Part shown: positions 18,068 through 26,374 of the stretch, piece after piece
Position numbering within the stretch: position 1 is the stretch's first letter
Layout of the letters: the number at the start of each line of letters is the position of its first letter
Assembly: GCA_019240635.1 (NCBI GenBank)
Contig: JAFAYA010000127.1
Location: 1 to 35,900 of the forward strand
Direction of reading: 5' to 3'
From: Acidisphaera sp.
Lineage (GTDB): Bacteria; Pseudomonadota; Alphaproteobacteria; Acetobacterales; Acetobacteraceae
DNA: 35,900 nucleotides
The notes under the pieces: generated by a model
Databases searched by the model: none
What the model was told of the DNA's origin: nothing
What the model saw: only the letters and a program-made list of their open reading frames with translations
Program-made: the position numbers and the translations under genes

Positions 18068-18754
18068 TCAGAACCGCTCCACCCAGGGCCGCAGCTCGAC
18101 CTCCCAGGTCCAGGCGCTGCGCGGCTGGCGAAGCACGTGCAGGTAGGACGCGGCGATCGCGTCCGGATCGAGCAGGCTGTCGGGCTTGTCGGCCGCCTCC
18201 GGCCGCTGTCCGCTGCGGATCCCTCCGTCGATGACGAAGTGCGCGACATGGATGCCGCGCGGCGCCAACTCGCGCGCCAGGCTCTGCGCCAGGCCGCGCA
18301 GCGCGAACTTGCCCATCGCGAACGCCGAGGAGTTCGCATAGCCCTTCACGCTGGCCGATGCGCCGGTGAACAGGATCGCCCCGCTGCCGCGCGGCAGCAT
18401 GCGCCGCGTCGCCTGCTGCGCTACCAGGAAGCCGCCGAAGGCGCTGACCATGATCGCTTGACGCACCTCCGCCGGCGCCAGGTCCACCAGCGCGCCGCGC
18501 GTGCGTCCGCTCGCGTTGTAGATCACCACATCGGGCGCGCCGAGCGCCGCCTCCACCGCTTCGAACAGGGCCGCCACCTGCGCAGGATCGGCGGCGTCGC
18601 AGGCGTAGGGCTCGGCGCCGGTTTCGCGGCAGATCGGGGCGAGCTTGCCGGAATCGCGCGCCGCCAGGCCCACGCGCATGCCCTCGCGCACGAACAGCCG
18701 CGCCAGCGAGGCGCTCAGCCCAGGCCCCACGCCGACGATCAGTGCCGCGGTCAT
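18068..18754 (-). CDS. Short-chain dehydrogenase/reductase family protein
   Basis: A 228-aa SDR with Gly-rich nucleotide-binding start (ALIVGVGPGLSASLARLF), VIYNASG strand and a C-terminal substrate loop. The active-site stretch reads SSAFAMGKFALR: Lys149 is kept but the catalytic Tyr position is Phe145. From memory, this FAMGK form recurs in a subgroup of proteobacterial SDRs, so it looks like a family trait rather than damage. Oxidoreductase activity by the classical mechanism is therefore doubtful. It overlaps the upstream MaoC-like gene by ATGA, so the two are made together, perhaps on CoA thioesters. Substrate unknown. Confidence 0.85.
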   Translation of the reverse strand: MTAALIVGVGPGLSASLARLFVREGMRVGLAARDSGKLAPICRETGAEPYACDAADPAQVAALFEAVEAALGAPDVVIYNASGRTRGALVDLAPAEVRQAIMVSAFGGFLVAQQATRRMLPRGSGAILFTGASASVKGYANSSAFAMGKFALRGLAQSLARELAPRGIHVAHFVIDGGIRSGQRPEAADKPDSLLDPDAIAASYLHVLRQPRSAWTWEVELRPWVERF

Positions 18755-19212
18755 GCGCCCGCTCCCGCGGAGGCACGACGCGGCACGAAGACGGTCGGGG
18801 AGAACACCTGCACATCCTCGCCATGCTGGTTGCGCGTGCTGATCCGCAGCTTCACGAGGCCCTGCTCCGGTCGCGAGCGGGAGGCGCGCGCCTCCAGCAC
18901 CTCGGCCTCGACGCCGAGCGTGTCGCCTGGGCGCACCGGCAGCTTCCACTCCAGCGTGCCGCCGGCGCTGATGATGCCGCCGGCGATCGGCAGCCCGTCC
19001 ACCAGCAGGCGCATGCACATCGCGGCGGTGTGCCAGCCGCTGGCGGCGAGCCCCTTGAAGAAGCTGTCGGCCGCCTTGGCGTCGTCGACGTGGAAAGGCT
19101 GCGGGTCGTAGTCCCGGGCGAACGCCTTGATCGCCTCGGCATCGACACGGCGCGTGCCGCAGCGAAAACGCCGGCCGACGGCAAAATCCTCGAAATGAAG
19201 CGGCTCCGCCAT
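18751..19212 (-). CDS. MaoC-like hotdog-fold dehydratase
   Basis: A 153-aa protein of the MaoC/(R)-specific enoyl-CoA hydratase fold. It starts FEDFAVGRRFRCGTRRVDAE and contains the hydratase-type active-site stretch FARDYDPQPFHVDD, followed by GLAASGWHTAAMCMRL. The Asp/His placement is that of MaoC dehydratases. Predicted to hydrate or dehydrate an acyl-CoA; the chain is unknown. ATG 19212 follows GGAGAGGG. It is translationally coupled to the SDR gene (ATGA overlap) and divergent from ectC with 67 bp between starts. Confidence 0.88.
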   Translation of the reverse strand: MAEPLHFEDFAVGRRFRCGTRRVDAEAIKAFARDYDPQPFHVDDAKAADSFFKGLAASGWHTAAMCMRLLVDGLPIAGGIISAGGTLEWKLPVRPGDTLGVEAEVLEARASRSRPEQGLVKLRISTRNQHGEDVQVFSPTVFVPRRASAGAGA

Positions 19213-19279
19213 CGCCCTCTCCGCATAGCCAGCGCCGACGCCCCCGCCTAGGCTCCGGCAGCCACACGGGAGCGGGCGC

Positions 19280-19663
19280 ATGATCGTGAGATCGAAGGCG
19301 GATGTCGAGGCGGCCGGACATTTCGTGCAGACCGAGCTCTGGTCGAGCGCCCGCTATCTCACGCAGGCGGACGGCGTGGGATTTTCGCTGAACGACACGC
19401 GCGTGCGGGCCGGCGCCGAGCAGGTCCTGGAATACCGCCATCACATCGAGGCGTGCCTGTGCATCGAAGGCGAGGGCGAGCTGGAGGCGCTGGAGGGCGG
19501 CGCGCGCCATCGCCTGGCGCCCGGCGTGCTGTATGCGCTCGACCGCTACGACCGGCATTGCGTGCGCGCGCGCACCGACCTTCGCGTGATCTGCGTATTC
19601 AGCCCGGCGCTGCGCGGCGACGAGGTCCACGACGCCGCCGGCGGCTACGCCTCCAGCGGGTGA
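19280..19663 (+). CDS. ectC: Ectoine synthase-like cupin, orphan
   Basis: A 127-aa cupin closely matching EctC, which cyclises N-gamma-acetyl-diaminobutyrate to ectoine. The family start MIVRSKADVE, the HHIEACLCIEGEGE block and LYALDRYDRH are all present. In the numbering of characterised enzymes, the metal ligands Glu57, Tyr85 and His93 fall at exactly those positions; Trp21 and Thr40 are also kept. Length is typical. No ectA, ectB, ectD, ask or transporter is in the window, so this is an orphan copy: it may use imported or otherwise made substrate, or have another reaction. ATG 19280 follows GGGAG. Its last 19 bases overlap the convergent hpnG end. Confidence 0.9.
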   Translation: MIVRSKADVEAAGHFVQTELWSSARYLTQADGVGFSLNDTRVRAGAEQVLEYRHHIEACLCIEGEGELEALEGGARHRLAPGVLYALDRYDRHCVRARTDLRVICVFSPALRGDEVHDAAGGYASSG

Positions 19664-20313
19664 TCGCCGGCCGCGCGCAGCCGGCGGGCGCAGCCGACCA
19701 ACGCCCGGCGCGCCGCCGCCGCATCGCGCGCCAACGCCAGCAGCGGCGCGATCTGCCGGGGGTCGGCGAGCAGCGCGGCGAGCACGCCGACGGTGCGGAT
19801 CCTGCCTCCGGCATCGAGGGCGGCGAGCGCCGCCGCCGGCACGCTGCGCTCCGCGGGATCGCAGACCACCCGCAGCGCGGCGAACGGCAGACCACGCCGC
19901 CGTGCCGCCCGGGCGACCGCGCCGCTTTCCAGATCCGCCGCGACGGCGCCGGTGCGCGCGAACAAACGGCGCTTCTCCGCCGCGCCGCCGACCACCGAGG
20001 CCGCGCCGAACAGCAAGTCGGCGGTGGCGCCGCCGAGCGCGTCGTTCAACGCCGGATCGGCGGCGATCGCAGCGTCGCCGTCGAGCACCGCGCGCGGAAT
20101 GACGATGGCGCCGGGCCGGCAGCGCGGATCGAGGCCGCCGGCTAGGCCGAAGCTAAGCAGCGCCGCCGCGCCGTCCGCCGCCGCCCGTTCGGCGGCCTGC
20201 AGCGCGCCGGCTGCCGTGCCGCCGCCGCGCAGCACCCTCCCGGGGATGCGCCTGGCGACGCGCGCCTCCGCCGCGAGGCCGACGATGATGCCGAGCGGCC
20301 CCTCCGCGGGCAG
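19645..20313 (-). CDS. hpnG: Hopanoid-associated phosphorylase HpnG
   Basis: Nucleoside-phosphorylase-like enzyme that turns adenosylhopane into ribosylhopane (established for HpnG). Seen: the first strand PLGIIVGLAAEARVARR, LLSFGLAGGLDPRCRPG, the phosphorylase signature [19 protein letters not shown] and a C-terminal helix. The conserved N-terminus lies right after the shc stop (20319-20317) but has no ATG, GTG or TTG: the codons run TGA-ACG-CTG-CCC. The CTG at 20313 is used here as the best guess (222 aa). The first standard start, GTG at 20235 (196 aa), would delete the conserved first strand. A GGAGG lies inside this stretch. Last gene of the hopanoid operon; its end overlaps ectC. Confidence 0.85.
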   Translation of the reverse strand: MPAEGPLGIIVGLAAEARVARRIPGRVLRGGGTAAGALQAAERAAADGAAALLSFGLAGGLDPRCRPGAIVIPRAVLDGDAAIAADPALNDALGGATADLLFGAASVVGGAAEKRRLFARTGAVAADLESGAVARAARRRGLPFAALRVVCDPAERSVPAAALAALDAGGRIRTVGVLAALLADPRQIAPLLALARDAAAARRALVGCARRLRAAGDHPLEA

Positions 20314-20316
20314 CGT

Positions 20317-22269
20317 TCAGAACCCGTGGGCCGGCCGGCGCGCGTTGCCGGATCGCAGGGCCAGGAAGCGCGCCAGCGCCAGCAGCGGGAAGAACAGCCG
20401 GTAGCCGTGGTAGCGCAGGTAGAAGACGCGCGGAAAACCGACGGCCGTGTACGGCAGCTCGTCCCAGGCACCGTCATCGCGCTGCTGCGCCTGCAGCCAG
20501 GCGACGCCGCGCGCCACCGCGGGATGGTCGACCTCGCCCGCCGCCATCAGGCCGAGCAGCGCCCAGGCGGTCTGCGAGGGCGTGCTGCGGTCGTAGCGGC
20601 CGTGCGGGGCGCCGGCGTAGCTCGCCTCGTCCTCGCCCCAGCCGCCGTCTTCGCGCTGGGTCGCCAGCAGGAAGCCGACCGCCCGCCGCATCGCCGCGTC
20701 GTCCGCCGGCACGTCCGCCGCGTTCAGCGCGCACAGCACCGACCAGGTGCCGTAGATGTAGTTGGTACCCCAGCGGCCGAACCAGCTTCCGTCCGCCTCC
20801 TGCCCGGCGCGGAGCCAGGCGAGCGCGCGGCGAACCGCGGCCGCATCGCCGCCGTCTCCGAGTTGCGCCAGGAACGAGACGCAGCGCGCGGTGACGTCGG
20901 CGGTCGGCGGGTCGAGCAGCGCGCCGTGATCGGCGAACGGGATGTGATTGAGATAGTGGTGGTCGTTGTCGGCGTCGAACGCGCCCCAGCCGCCATCCCG
21001 GCACTGCATGCCGAGAATCCATTCCCGCGCCCGGGCAATCGCGGACGCATCCGTCGCATCGCCCGCCCGGTGCAGCAGCATGCCCACGACCGCCGTGTCG
21101 TCGACATCGGGGTAGTGCGCATTGGCGTACTGGAAGGCCCAGCCGCCCGACCGGACGCCGGGCCGCGCCGCCGCCCAGTCTCCCGCCAGCTCGGTGATCT
21201 GGCATGGCCGAAGCCAGGCGCAGGCCTCGCGCAGCGCCGCCGCGCCGCCCGGCGCGACGCTCTCGGCCTCGGCGAGCGCGTGCGCCGCCAGGGCGGTGTC
21301 CCAGACCGGCGACAGGCAGGGCTGGCAGTAGGCGCGGCCGGCGCCGTCGACCAGCAGCTTGCGCACCGCCGACCAGGCGGTGACACAGTCCGGGTGCTCC
21401 GGCGGATAGCCGAGCGTGTCGAACATCATCACCGCATTGGCCATCGCCGGGAAAATCCCGCCGAGTCCGTCCTCGCCGTTCAGCCGCGCGCGAACGAAGC
21501 GCACGGCCGCGTCGATCGCCCGCCCCCGCACGCGCCGCGGCACGCGCGGCTCCAGCACCCGCAGCACGCCGTCAAGCCGCTTGAAGAAGGAGCCCCAGGC
21601 CGAGCGATACGGACCGCGTATCCAGTCGCGCACCTGGTCCGGCGGCGTGCGGAACAGCTCCGCGATGCCGACGTCGCGCGGATTGCGCGCCCGCGGCTTG
21701 CGGGCCATCAGCACCAGCAGCGGCACGATCACCGTCCGCGACCAGTAGGAGACGCGCCAGAGCGTGATCGGGAACCAGCGCGGCGCCAGCATCAGCTCAG
21801 CCGGCATCACCGGCACCGCGCGCCACGGCACCTGTCCGAAGAGCGCCAGCAGCACGCGCGTAAAGACGTTGCTGCGCTCCGCTCCGCCGGCCGCGAGCAC
21901 CGCCGCGCGCGCCCGGCGCATATGCGGCGCCTGCGGATCGTCGCCGATCGCCTTCAGCGCAAAATACGCCTTTACGCTGCACGAGAGATCGGCCGGCCCG
22001 TCGAAATACAGCGGCCAGCCGCCATGAGCACCCTGGCTCTCGCGCAGATAGACGCCGATGCGCCGTTGCAGCCCATCGTCGATGCGATCGAGGAAATGCT
22101 GGAGCAGCACGTATTCGGCGGGGATCGTCGCGTCCGCCTCCAGCTCGAATACCCAGTGGCCGTCGGGGCGGCGGTGGCGCAGCAGCGCCGCGCGGGCGCG
22201 TGCGACGGCTTCGGTCAGCCCCGGTGCGGCGCGCGGCGGCGCCTGCATGCTGGTGGTCGCGCTCGGCAT
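20317..22269 (-). CDS. shc: Squalene-hopene cyclase
   Basis: Cyclises squalene to hopene/hopanol at the membrane; also called hpnF. Seen in 650 aa: repeated QW motifs (for example QREDGGWGEDEASY and CRDGGWGAFDADN) and the protonating motif DVDD with Asp388-Val-Asp-Asp391. Length fits bacterial cyclases. ATG at 22269 is used; ATG at 22248 is an alternative, and neither has a strong Shine-Dalgarno, so translation may depend on the preceding hpnE gene, which stops 16 bases upstream. It sits between the squalene-making genes and hpnG, as in other hopanoid operons. Confidence 0.95.
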   Translation of the reverse strand: MPSATTSMQAPPRAAPGLTEAVARARAALLRHRRPDGHWVFELEADATIPAEYVLLQHFLDRIDDGLQRRIGVYLRESQGAHGGWPLYFDGPADLSCSVKAYFALKAIGDDPQAPHMRRARAAVLAAGGAERSNVFTRVLLALFGQVPWRAVPVMPAELMLAPRWFPITLWRVSYWSRTVIVPLLVLMARKPRARNPRDVGIAELFRTPPDQVRDWIRGPYRSAWGSFFKRLDGVLRVLEPRVPRRVRGRAIDAAVRFVRARLNGEDGLGGIFPAMANAVMMFDTLGYPPEHPDCVTAWSAVRKLLVDGAGRAYCQPCLSPVWDTALAAHALAEAESVAPGGAAALREACAWLRPCQITELAGDWAAARPGVRSGGWAFQYANAHYPDVDDTAVVGMLLHRAGDATDASAIARAREWILGMQCRDGGWGAFDADNDHHYLNHIPFADHGALLDPPTADVTARCVSFLAQLGDGGDAAAVRRALAWLRAGQEADGSWFGRWGTNYIYGTWSVLCALNAADVPADDAAMRRAVGFLLATQREDGGWGEDEASYAGAPHGRYDRSTPSQTAWALLGLMAAGEVDHPAVARGVAWLQAQQRDDGAWDELPYTAVGFPRVFYLRYHGYRLFFPLLALARFLALRSGNARRPAHGF

Positions 22270-22285
22270 CAGACGGAATTCCGGA

Positions 22286-23542
22286 TCAGGCGGCGAGCAG
22301 GAGCGAGGCCGCCGTCTGGCCGGACCTGATCGCACCTTCGATCGTCGCCGGCAAGCCGGTCGCCGTCCAGTCGCCGGCCAGCACCAGGTTGGCCAGCCGT
22401 GTGCGCGCCGGCGGCCGGCGGCGGTGCTGCGCCGCGGTGGCCGCGAAGGTCGCCCGCCGCTCCTTGACGACCCGCACCGGCGGCATCCGCTCGGGCAGGT
22501 CGCACGTCGCGCGCACGTCGCGCCACACCGTCTCGGCGATCGCCTCCGCCGGCCGGTCCACGAAGCGGTTGGCCGCGCTGATCGTGACGGAAAGCACGCC
22601 GGGCTTGACGAAGATCCATTCCGCCATGCCGCCGCCGAGCAGGCCGATGAAGCCGGCCTGGCCGCGCTCGGCGTCGATGCGGAAGTGCACGTTCAGGATC
22701 GACTCGTGTGTGTCCGGCGCATCGAGCTCCGGCAGCAGGTCGACCGCCACCCAGGCCGGCACCGCCAGCACCACCGCCTCGTCGGGGCCGAGCCGGACCG
22801 GCCCGTCGGCGGTGCCGAGCGCCGCGACCCGCTCGCCCTCCATCACCAGCGCCGCGATCCGGCGGCCGAACTGCACCTCCCCGCCCCTCGCGCGCAGCCA
22901 GGCGATCGCCGGATCGATGAAGCTTTCGGAGAGGCCCATGCGCGGAAAGGCGGGGATGCAGGCCGAGCCGCCCAGCAACAGCGTTTCCGCCAGAACCGCC
23001 GCCAGCAGGCGCCCGCTCGCCTCAGCCGGCAGCGTATTCAGCACGGCGATCGCCAGCGGCTCGATCAGCCGCCGGTAGAGCGCGCTCCCGGCCGCGAAAA
23101 GCGAGGCAACGGTCGCCTCGGCGGCGGCGCGACGCAGCGCCAGCAGGCCGAGATAGTCGCGCAGCCGGGTCCCCGGCACCCGACGCCCGCGGTCGAGCAG
23201 CCACCAGGGATAGCGTCCGGCTCCCGGCCGGACGGTCCAGCGTTCGCCGCTTTCCAGGTCATGGAACGGAAACAGCGCGTAGCCGGGCCCGCCCATGCTG
23301 TGCCGCGTGCCGATGCGATCGAGATAGGCGTACGCGGCGCGATTGCCCGACAGCAGCAGATGATTGCCGTTGTCGATCCGGCAGCCGAGGCCGCGGTCGA
23401 AGTAGGAGCGGCAGCGCCCGCCGGCCGACGGCCCGGCTTCATAGAGGTTGATCTGCCGGCCCGCCTCGGCCAGCGCCAGCGCTGCTGACAGGCCGGCGAG
23501 ACCGCCGCCGACCACATGCACCGGGCCGCTGACGTAGGACAT
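22286..23542 (-). CDS. hpnE: Hydroxysqualene dehydroxylase HpnE
   Basis: FAD-dependent amine-oxidase-fold enzyme that reduces hydroxysqualene to squalene, third step of the HpnCDE route. Seen in 418 aa: the N-terminal dinucleotide motif VHVVGGGLAGLSAALALAEAG, followed by GGRCRSYFD, and the C-terminal FAD block LVLAGDWTATGLPATIEGAIRSG's first part with the ATIEGA helix. ATG 23542 shares one base with the hpnD stop (TGATG), showing coupling. No membrane segment is evident. The long open frame upstream of this start is non-coding by composition. Confidence 0.93.
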   Translation of the reverse strand: MSYVSGPVHVVGGGLAGLSAALALAEAGRQINLYEAGPSAGGRCRSYFDRGLGCRIDNGNHLLLSGNRAAYAYLDRIGTRHSMGGPGYALFPFHDLESGERWTVRPGAGRYPWWLLDRGRRVPGTRLRDYLGLLALRRAAAEATVASLFAAGSALYRRLIEPLAIAVLNTLPAEASGRLLAAVLAETLLLGGSACIPAFPRMGLSESFIDPAIAWLRARGGEVQFGRRIAALVMEGERVAALGTADGPVRLGPDEAVVLAVPAWVAVDLLPELDAPDTHESILNVHFRIDAERGQAGFIGLLGGGMAEWIFVKPGVLSVTISAANRFVDRPAEAIAETVWRDVRATCDLPERMPPVRVVKERRATFAATAAQHRRRPPARTRLANLVLAGDWTATGLPATIEGAIRSGQTAASLLLAA

Positions 23543-24432
23543 CAGACAAAGGCAAAGCGCAGCGCCAGCCAGAGTTTCTCCCACGCCGGCAGGCGCACCG
23601 GTTCGGCGGGGTCGCGCCAGCCGCGCCGTTCCATCCGGCGCAACAGGGCGGCGTAGGTCGCGCCCATCATCCGCGCCGGGCGCATCGCCCGGCGGTTGCA
23701 CTGCCGCATGGCCTCGCGCGCTTCGGCAAAGTTTTGCCGCGCCAGCGCCGCCGTCCGCGCACACACCGCTGGCAGGCCGGGCGCGGCCAGCGCCAGGTGC
23801 GGATCGGCGGGTACCCCGGCCTCGGCGAGCCACTCCGCCGGAAGATAGAGCCGGCCCCGCGCCGCGTCCTCGGCGAGGTCGCGCAGGATGTTGGTGAGCT
23901 GCAGCGCCCGCCCGAGGGCGCCGGCCACCCGGTCGGCGGCCGGCGAGGCGTCGCCGAATGCCCGCACCGACAGCCGCCCGACCGCCCCGGCGACCCGATC
24001 GCAGTAGAGATCGAGCGCCCTGAGGTCAGGCGCGACGATCGCCCGCTCGGCGTCCATCTGCATGCCGTCGATGACGGCGAGGAAATCCTGCCGGCGCAGG
24101 CCGAAGCGCCGGACCGCGAGCGCCAGCACCCGGGTTACCGGGTCCTCGCCCGATCCCGCGTAGAGCGTCGCCACGTGCCCCCGCCAGGCGGCCAGGCGGG
24201 GCAGCCGGTCGGCCGGTGGCGCGGGCTCGTCGGCGATGTCGTCCACGATCCGGCAGAAGGCGTAGATCGCATACATGGCGGCGCGCCGGTCCGGCGGCAG
24301 CACGCGCATGCCCCGGTAGAACGAGGTGCCGGCGGCCCGCACCCGCGCCTCCACCGCCGCGAGGTCGGCCGTCGCCGCACCCAGCGGTGCCGGCCGTGGT
24401 GCCGCACCGAACGACGGCAAGGCCAGGCTCAT
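23542..24432 (-). CDS. hpnD: Presqualene diphosphate synthase HpnD
   Basis: Condenses two farnesyl diphosphates to presqualene diphosphate, first step of the HpnCDE route. Seen in 296 aa: the squalene/phytoene synthase signatures with both Asp-rich motifs, CRIVDDIADE near the N-terminus and LTNILRDLAEDAARGRLYLP in the middle, plus FYRGMRVLPPDRRAAMYAIY. All-helical and soluble or peripheral. ATG 24432 overlaps the hpnC stop by ATGA. HpnC and HpnD are paralogues; the FYRGMRVLP start and NILRDLAED block place this one as HpnD. Confidence 0.93.
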   Translation of the reverse strand: MSLALPSFGAAPRPAPLGAATADLAAVEARVRAAGTSFYRGMRVLPPDRRAAMYAIYAFCRIVDDIADEPAPPADRLPRLAAWRGHVATLYAGSGEDPVTRVLALAVRRFGLRRQDFLAVIDGMQMDAERAIVAPDLRALDLYCDRVAGAVGRLSVRAFGDASPAADRVAGALGRALQLTNILRDLAEDAARGRLYLPAEWLAEAGVPADPHLALAAPGLPAVCARTAALARQNFAEAREAMRQCNRRAMRPARMMGATYAALLRRMERRGWRDPAEPVRLPAWEKLWLALRFAFV

Positions 24433-25265
24433 GGCAGGAACCGCAGCGCCGCCAGCAGGCTGGCGAGCGCATCCCGCTTGCTCAGCGCAACCCGTGCGGC
24501 CACCGGATCGCCGCGCCGCAGCCGGCTGGCGAGCCGGCGCGACAGGCCGACGATGACCGCCGTCTCCAGGCGCAGCCGCCGGTTCGCGGTCCGTCGCGGC
24601 AGTTCGATCGCCGCCCGGTTCAGCGCCTCGGCGTGGTCGAGCAGCGCGTCGAGCACCCGGCGCAGGCCCGGCGTCGCCGCCGCCCCGCCGGCGTCCGCGA
24701 CAGCCGCGCCGTGCTGCGCCAGCAGATCGAGCGGCAGGTAGCAGCGGTCCAGCGCGGCGAGGTCGGCCTTGCAGTCCTGCAAGTGGTTCAGCACCTGCAG
24801 TGCCGTGCACAGCGCGTCGGAGGGCAGGTGAGTCGCCTCCGCCTCGCCGTGCAGGTCGAGCACGTGCCGGCCGACCGGCATGGCGGAGTAGCGGCAGTAC
24901 TCCAGCAGTTCCTCCCAGGTGGCGTAGCGGAGCTTGGTGGCGTCCTGGCGGAAGGCGCGCAGCAGGTCGCGGGAATGCCGGGGCGTGACCCGGGTCTCGG
25001 CCAGGCTGTTCCGCAGCCGCGTCGCCGCCGGCGAGCCCTCCGCGCGGCGGCCGAGCAGCACCGCTTCCATGACGTCCAGCCGGTCCACCTTCTCCTCGGC
25101 CGCCAGGGTCGCGCTGTCGGCGATATCGTCCGCGTTGCGCGCGAAGGCATAGAAGGCGTGCACGTGCCGCCGCAGGTCGCGGCGGATCAGCAGCGAGCCG
25201 ACCGGAAAATTCTCGTCGCCGCGGTCCTTGCCGGACCAGGCCTCGACGGTGGCGGCGGCACTCAT
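24429..25265 (-). CDS. hpnC: Hydroxysqualene synthase HpnC
   Basis: Converts presqualene diphosphate to hydroxysqualene, second step of the HpnCDE route. Seen in 278 aa: ENFPVGSLLIRRDLRRHV, typical of HpnC, the first Asp motif RNADDIADS and the second motif LNHLQDCKADLAALDRCYLP. These are diverged relative to HpnD. ATG 25265 overlaps the hpnB stop (ATGA) and the gene's own stop overlaps hpnD in the same way. The N-terminal Met is confirmed by this overlap and by the family start. Confidence 0.92.
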   Translation of the reverse strand: MSAAATVEAWSGKDRGDENFPVGSLLIRRDLRRHVHAFYAFARNADDIADSATLAAEEKVDRLDVMEAVLLGRRAEGSPAATRLRNSLAETRVTPRHSRDLLRAFRQDATKLRYATWEELLEYCRYSAMPVGRHVLDLHGEAEATHLPSDALCTALQVLNHLQDCKADLAALDRCYLPLDLLAQHGAAVADAGGAAATPGLRRVLDALLDHAEALNRAAIELPRRTANRRLRLETAVIVGLSRRLASRLRRGDPVAARVALSKRDALASLLAALRFLP

Positions 25266-26374
25266 GCCGGCCGCCCGGCATAGGCGCGGCGCTTCCAGAC
25301 CACGCCGCGGCCGCGCGCGTGGTCGAGCGCCGAGCCGATCGTCGCCGCCATGTAGAACAACGCGACGAGCGGCAGCAGCGGCGCGCGCAGGGCCGAGAGC
25401 CGGAACCGCCGTAAGGTCGGCAGATAGGAGGCCGAGGCGCCGGCCCAGGCGGCCAGTCCGAACAGCCGCGCCCAGCCATGCCCGGCCAGCGCCGTGGCCG
25501 GCGGCAGCAGCCAGATCAGCGCCATGCCGAGGGTGGTCAGCGCCAGCCTCAGCCAGGACCATCGGAGCTGCACGAAGGCGGTGCGCGCCACCATCCGCCA
25601 GATGTCGCCGGCGGCGGGATAGGCGCGCAGGCTGCGGGCGAGCCGGCTATGGCCGAGCCAGATCCTTCCCCTGCGCTTCAGCGCCGCGGCAAGCGCCACG
25701 TCGTCGATCAGCGCTCCGCGGATCGTCGCAATCCCGCCGATGGCGTCCAGCGCGCGCCGGCGCACCAGAATGCTGCCGCCCGCCGCGGCGGCGGTGGCGG
25801 AAAGGGGATCGTTGACCCGCGCGAAGGGATAGAGGAGCTGGAAGAAATAGACGAAGGCCGGCACCAGCGCCCGTTCCGCCGCGCTCGCGCAGTTCAGCGC
25901 GACCATCTCCGAGACGGCGTCCAGCGCCTCCGCCTGCGCCTTGGCGACCATCGCCGTGACGTGGTCCGGGGCGTGCTCGATATCGGCGTCGGTCAGCAGC
26001 ACCCACTCGGAGTTTGTCGCCGCAACGCCTTGCGCCACCGCCCACAGCTTGCCGCTCCAGCCGCGCGGGGTGGGCGTGCCGCTCAGCACGGCGAGGCGCG
26101 GATCGGCGAGGCCACGGGCGATGGCACCGGTGCCGTCGGTGCTGCCGTCATCGACCAGCAGGATCTGCAGCGCCCCGGCGTAATCCTGCGCCAGCAGCGA
26201 GCCGAGGCTGCGCCCGACCGTCGCCGCCTCGTCGCGCGCCGGCACGACGACGCTCACCGGCGGCGTTGCCGCGGGCTGCGCCGCAGGAAGCACCGGCCCG
26301 GCCTGCCAGAACTTTCCGTGCGCGAGCAGCAGCCACGCCCAGGCCGCCAGCGCGAGGGCGGCGAGCCAGGTCAT
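25262..26374 (-). CDS. hpnB: Hopanoid-associated glycosyltransferase HpnB (GT2)
   Basis: A 370-aa membrane-anchored family 2 glycosyltransferase. An N-terminal helix (MTWLAALALAAWAWLLLAHG) is followed by the GT-A start VSVVVPARDEAATVGRSL, VDDGSTDGT, the DxD-like LLTDADIEHAPDHV and later hydrophobic helices. HpnB is named by consistent co-occurrence with hopanoid genes; its donor and acceptor are not firmly established, though a role in hopanoid head-group sugar addition is plausible. Start and stop both overlap neighbours by ATGA. Confidence 0.9.
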   Translation of the reverse strand: MTWLAALALAAWAWLLLAHGKFWQAGPVLPAAQPAATPPVSVVVPARDEAATVGRSLGSLLAQDYAGALQILLVDDGSTDGTGAIARGLADPRLAVLSGTPTPRGWSGKLWAVAQGVAATNSEWVLLTDADIEHAPDHVTAMVAKAQAEALDAVSEMVALNCASAAERALVPAFVYFFQLLYPFARVNDPLSATAAAAGGSILVRRRALDAIGGIATIRGALIDDVALAAALKRRGRIWLGHSRLARSLRAYPAAGDIWRMVARTAFVQLRWSWLRLALTTLGMALIWLLPPATALAGHGWARLFGLAAWAGASASYLPTLRRFRLSALRAPLLPLVALFYMAATIGSALDHARGRGVVWKRRAYAGRPA

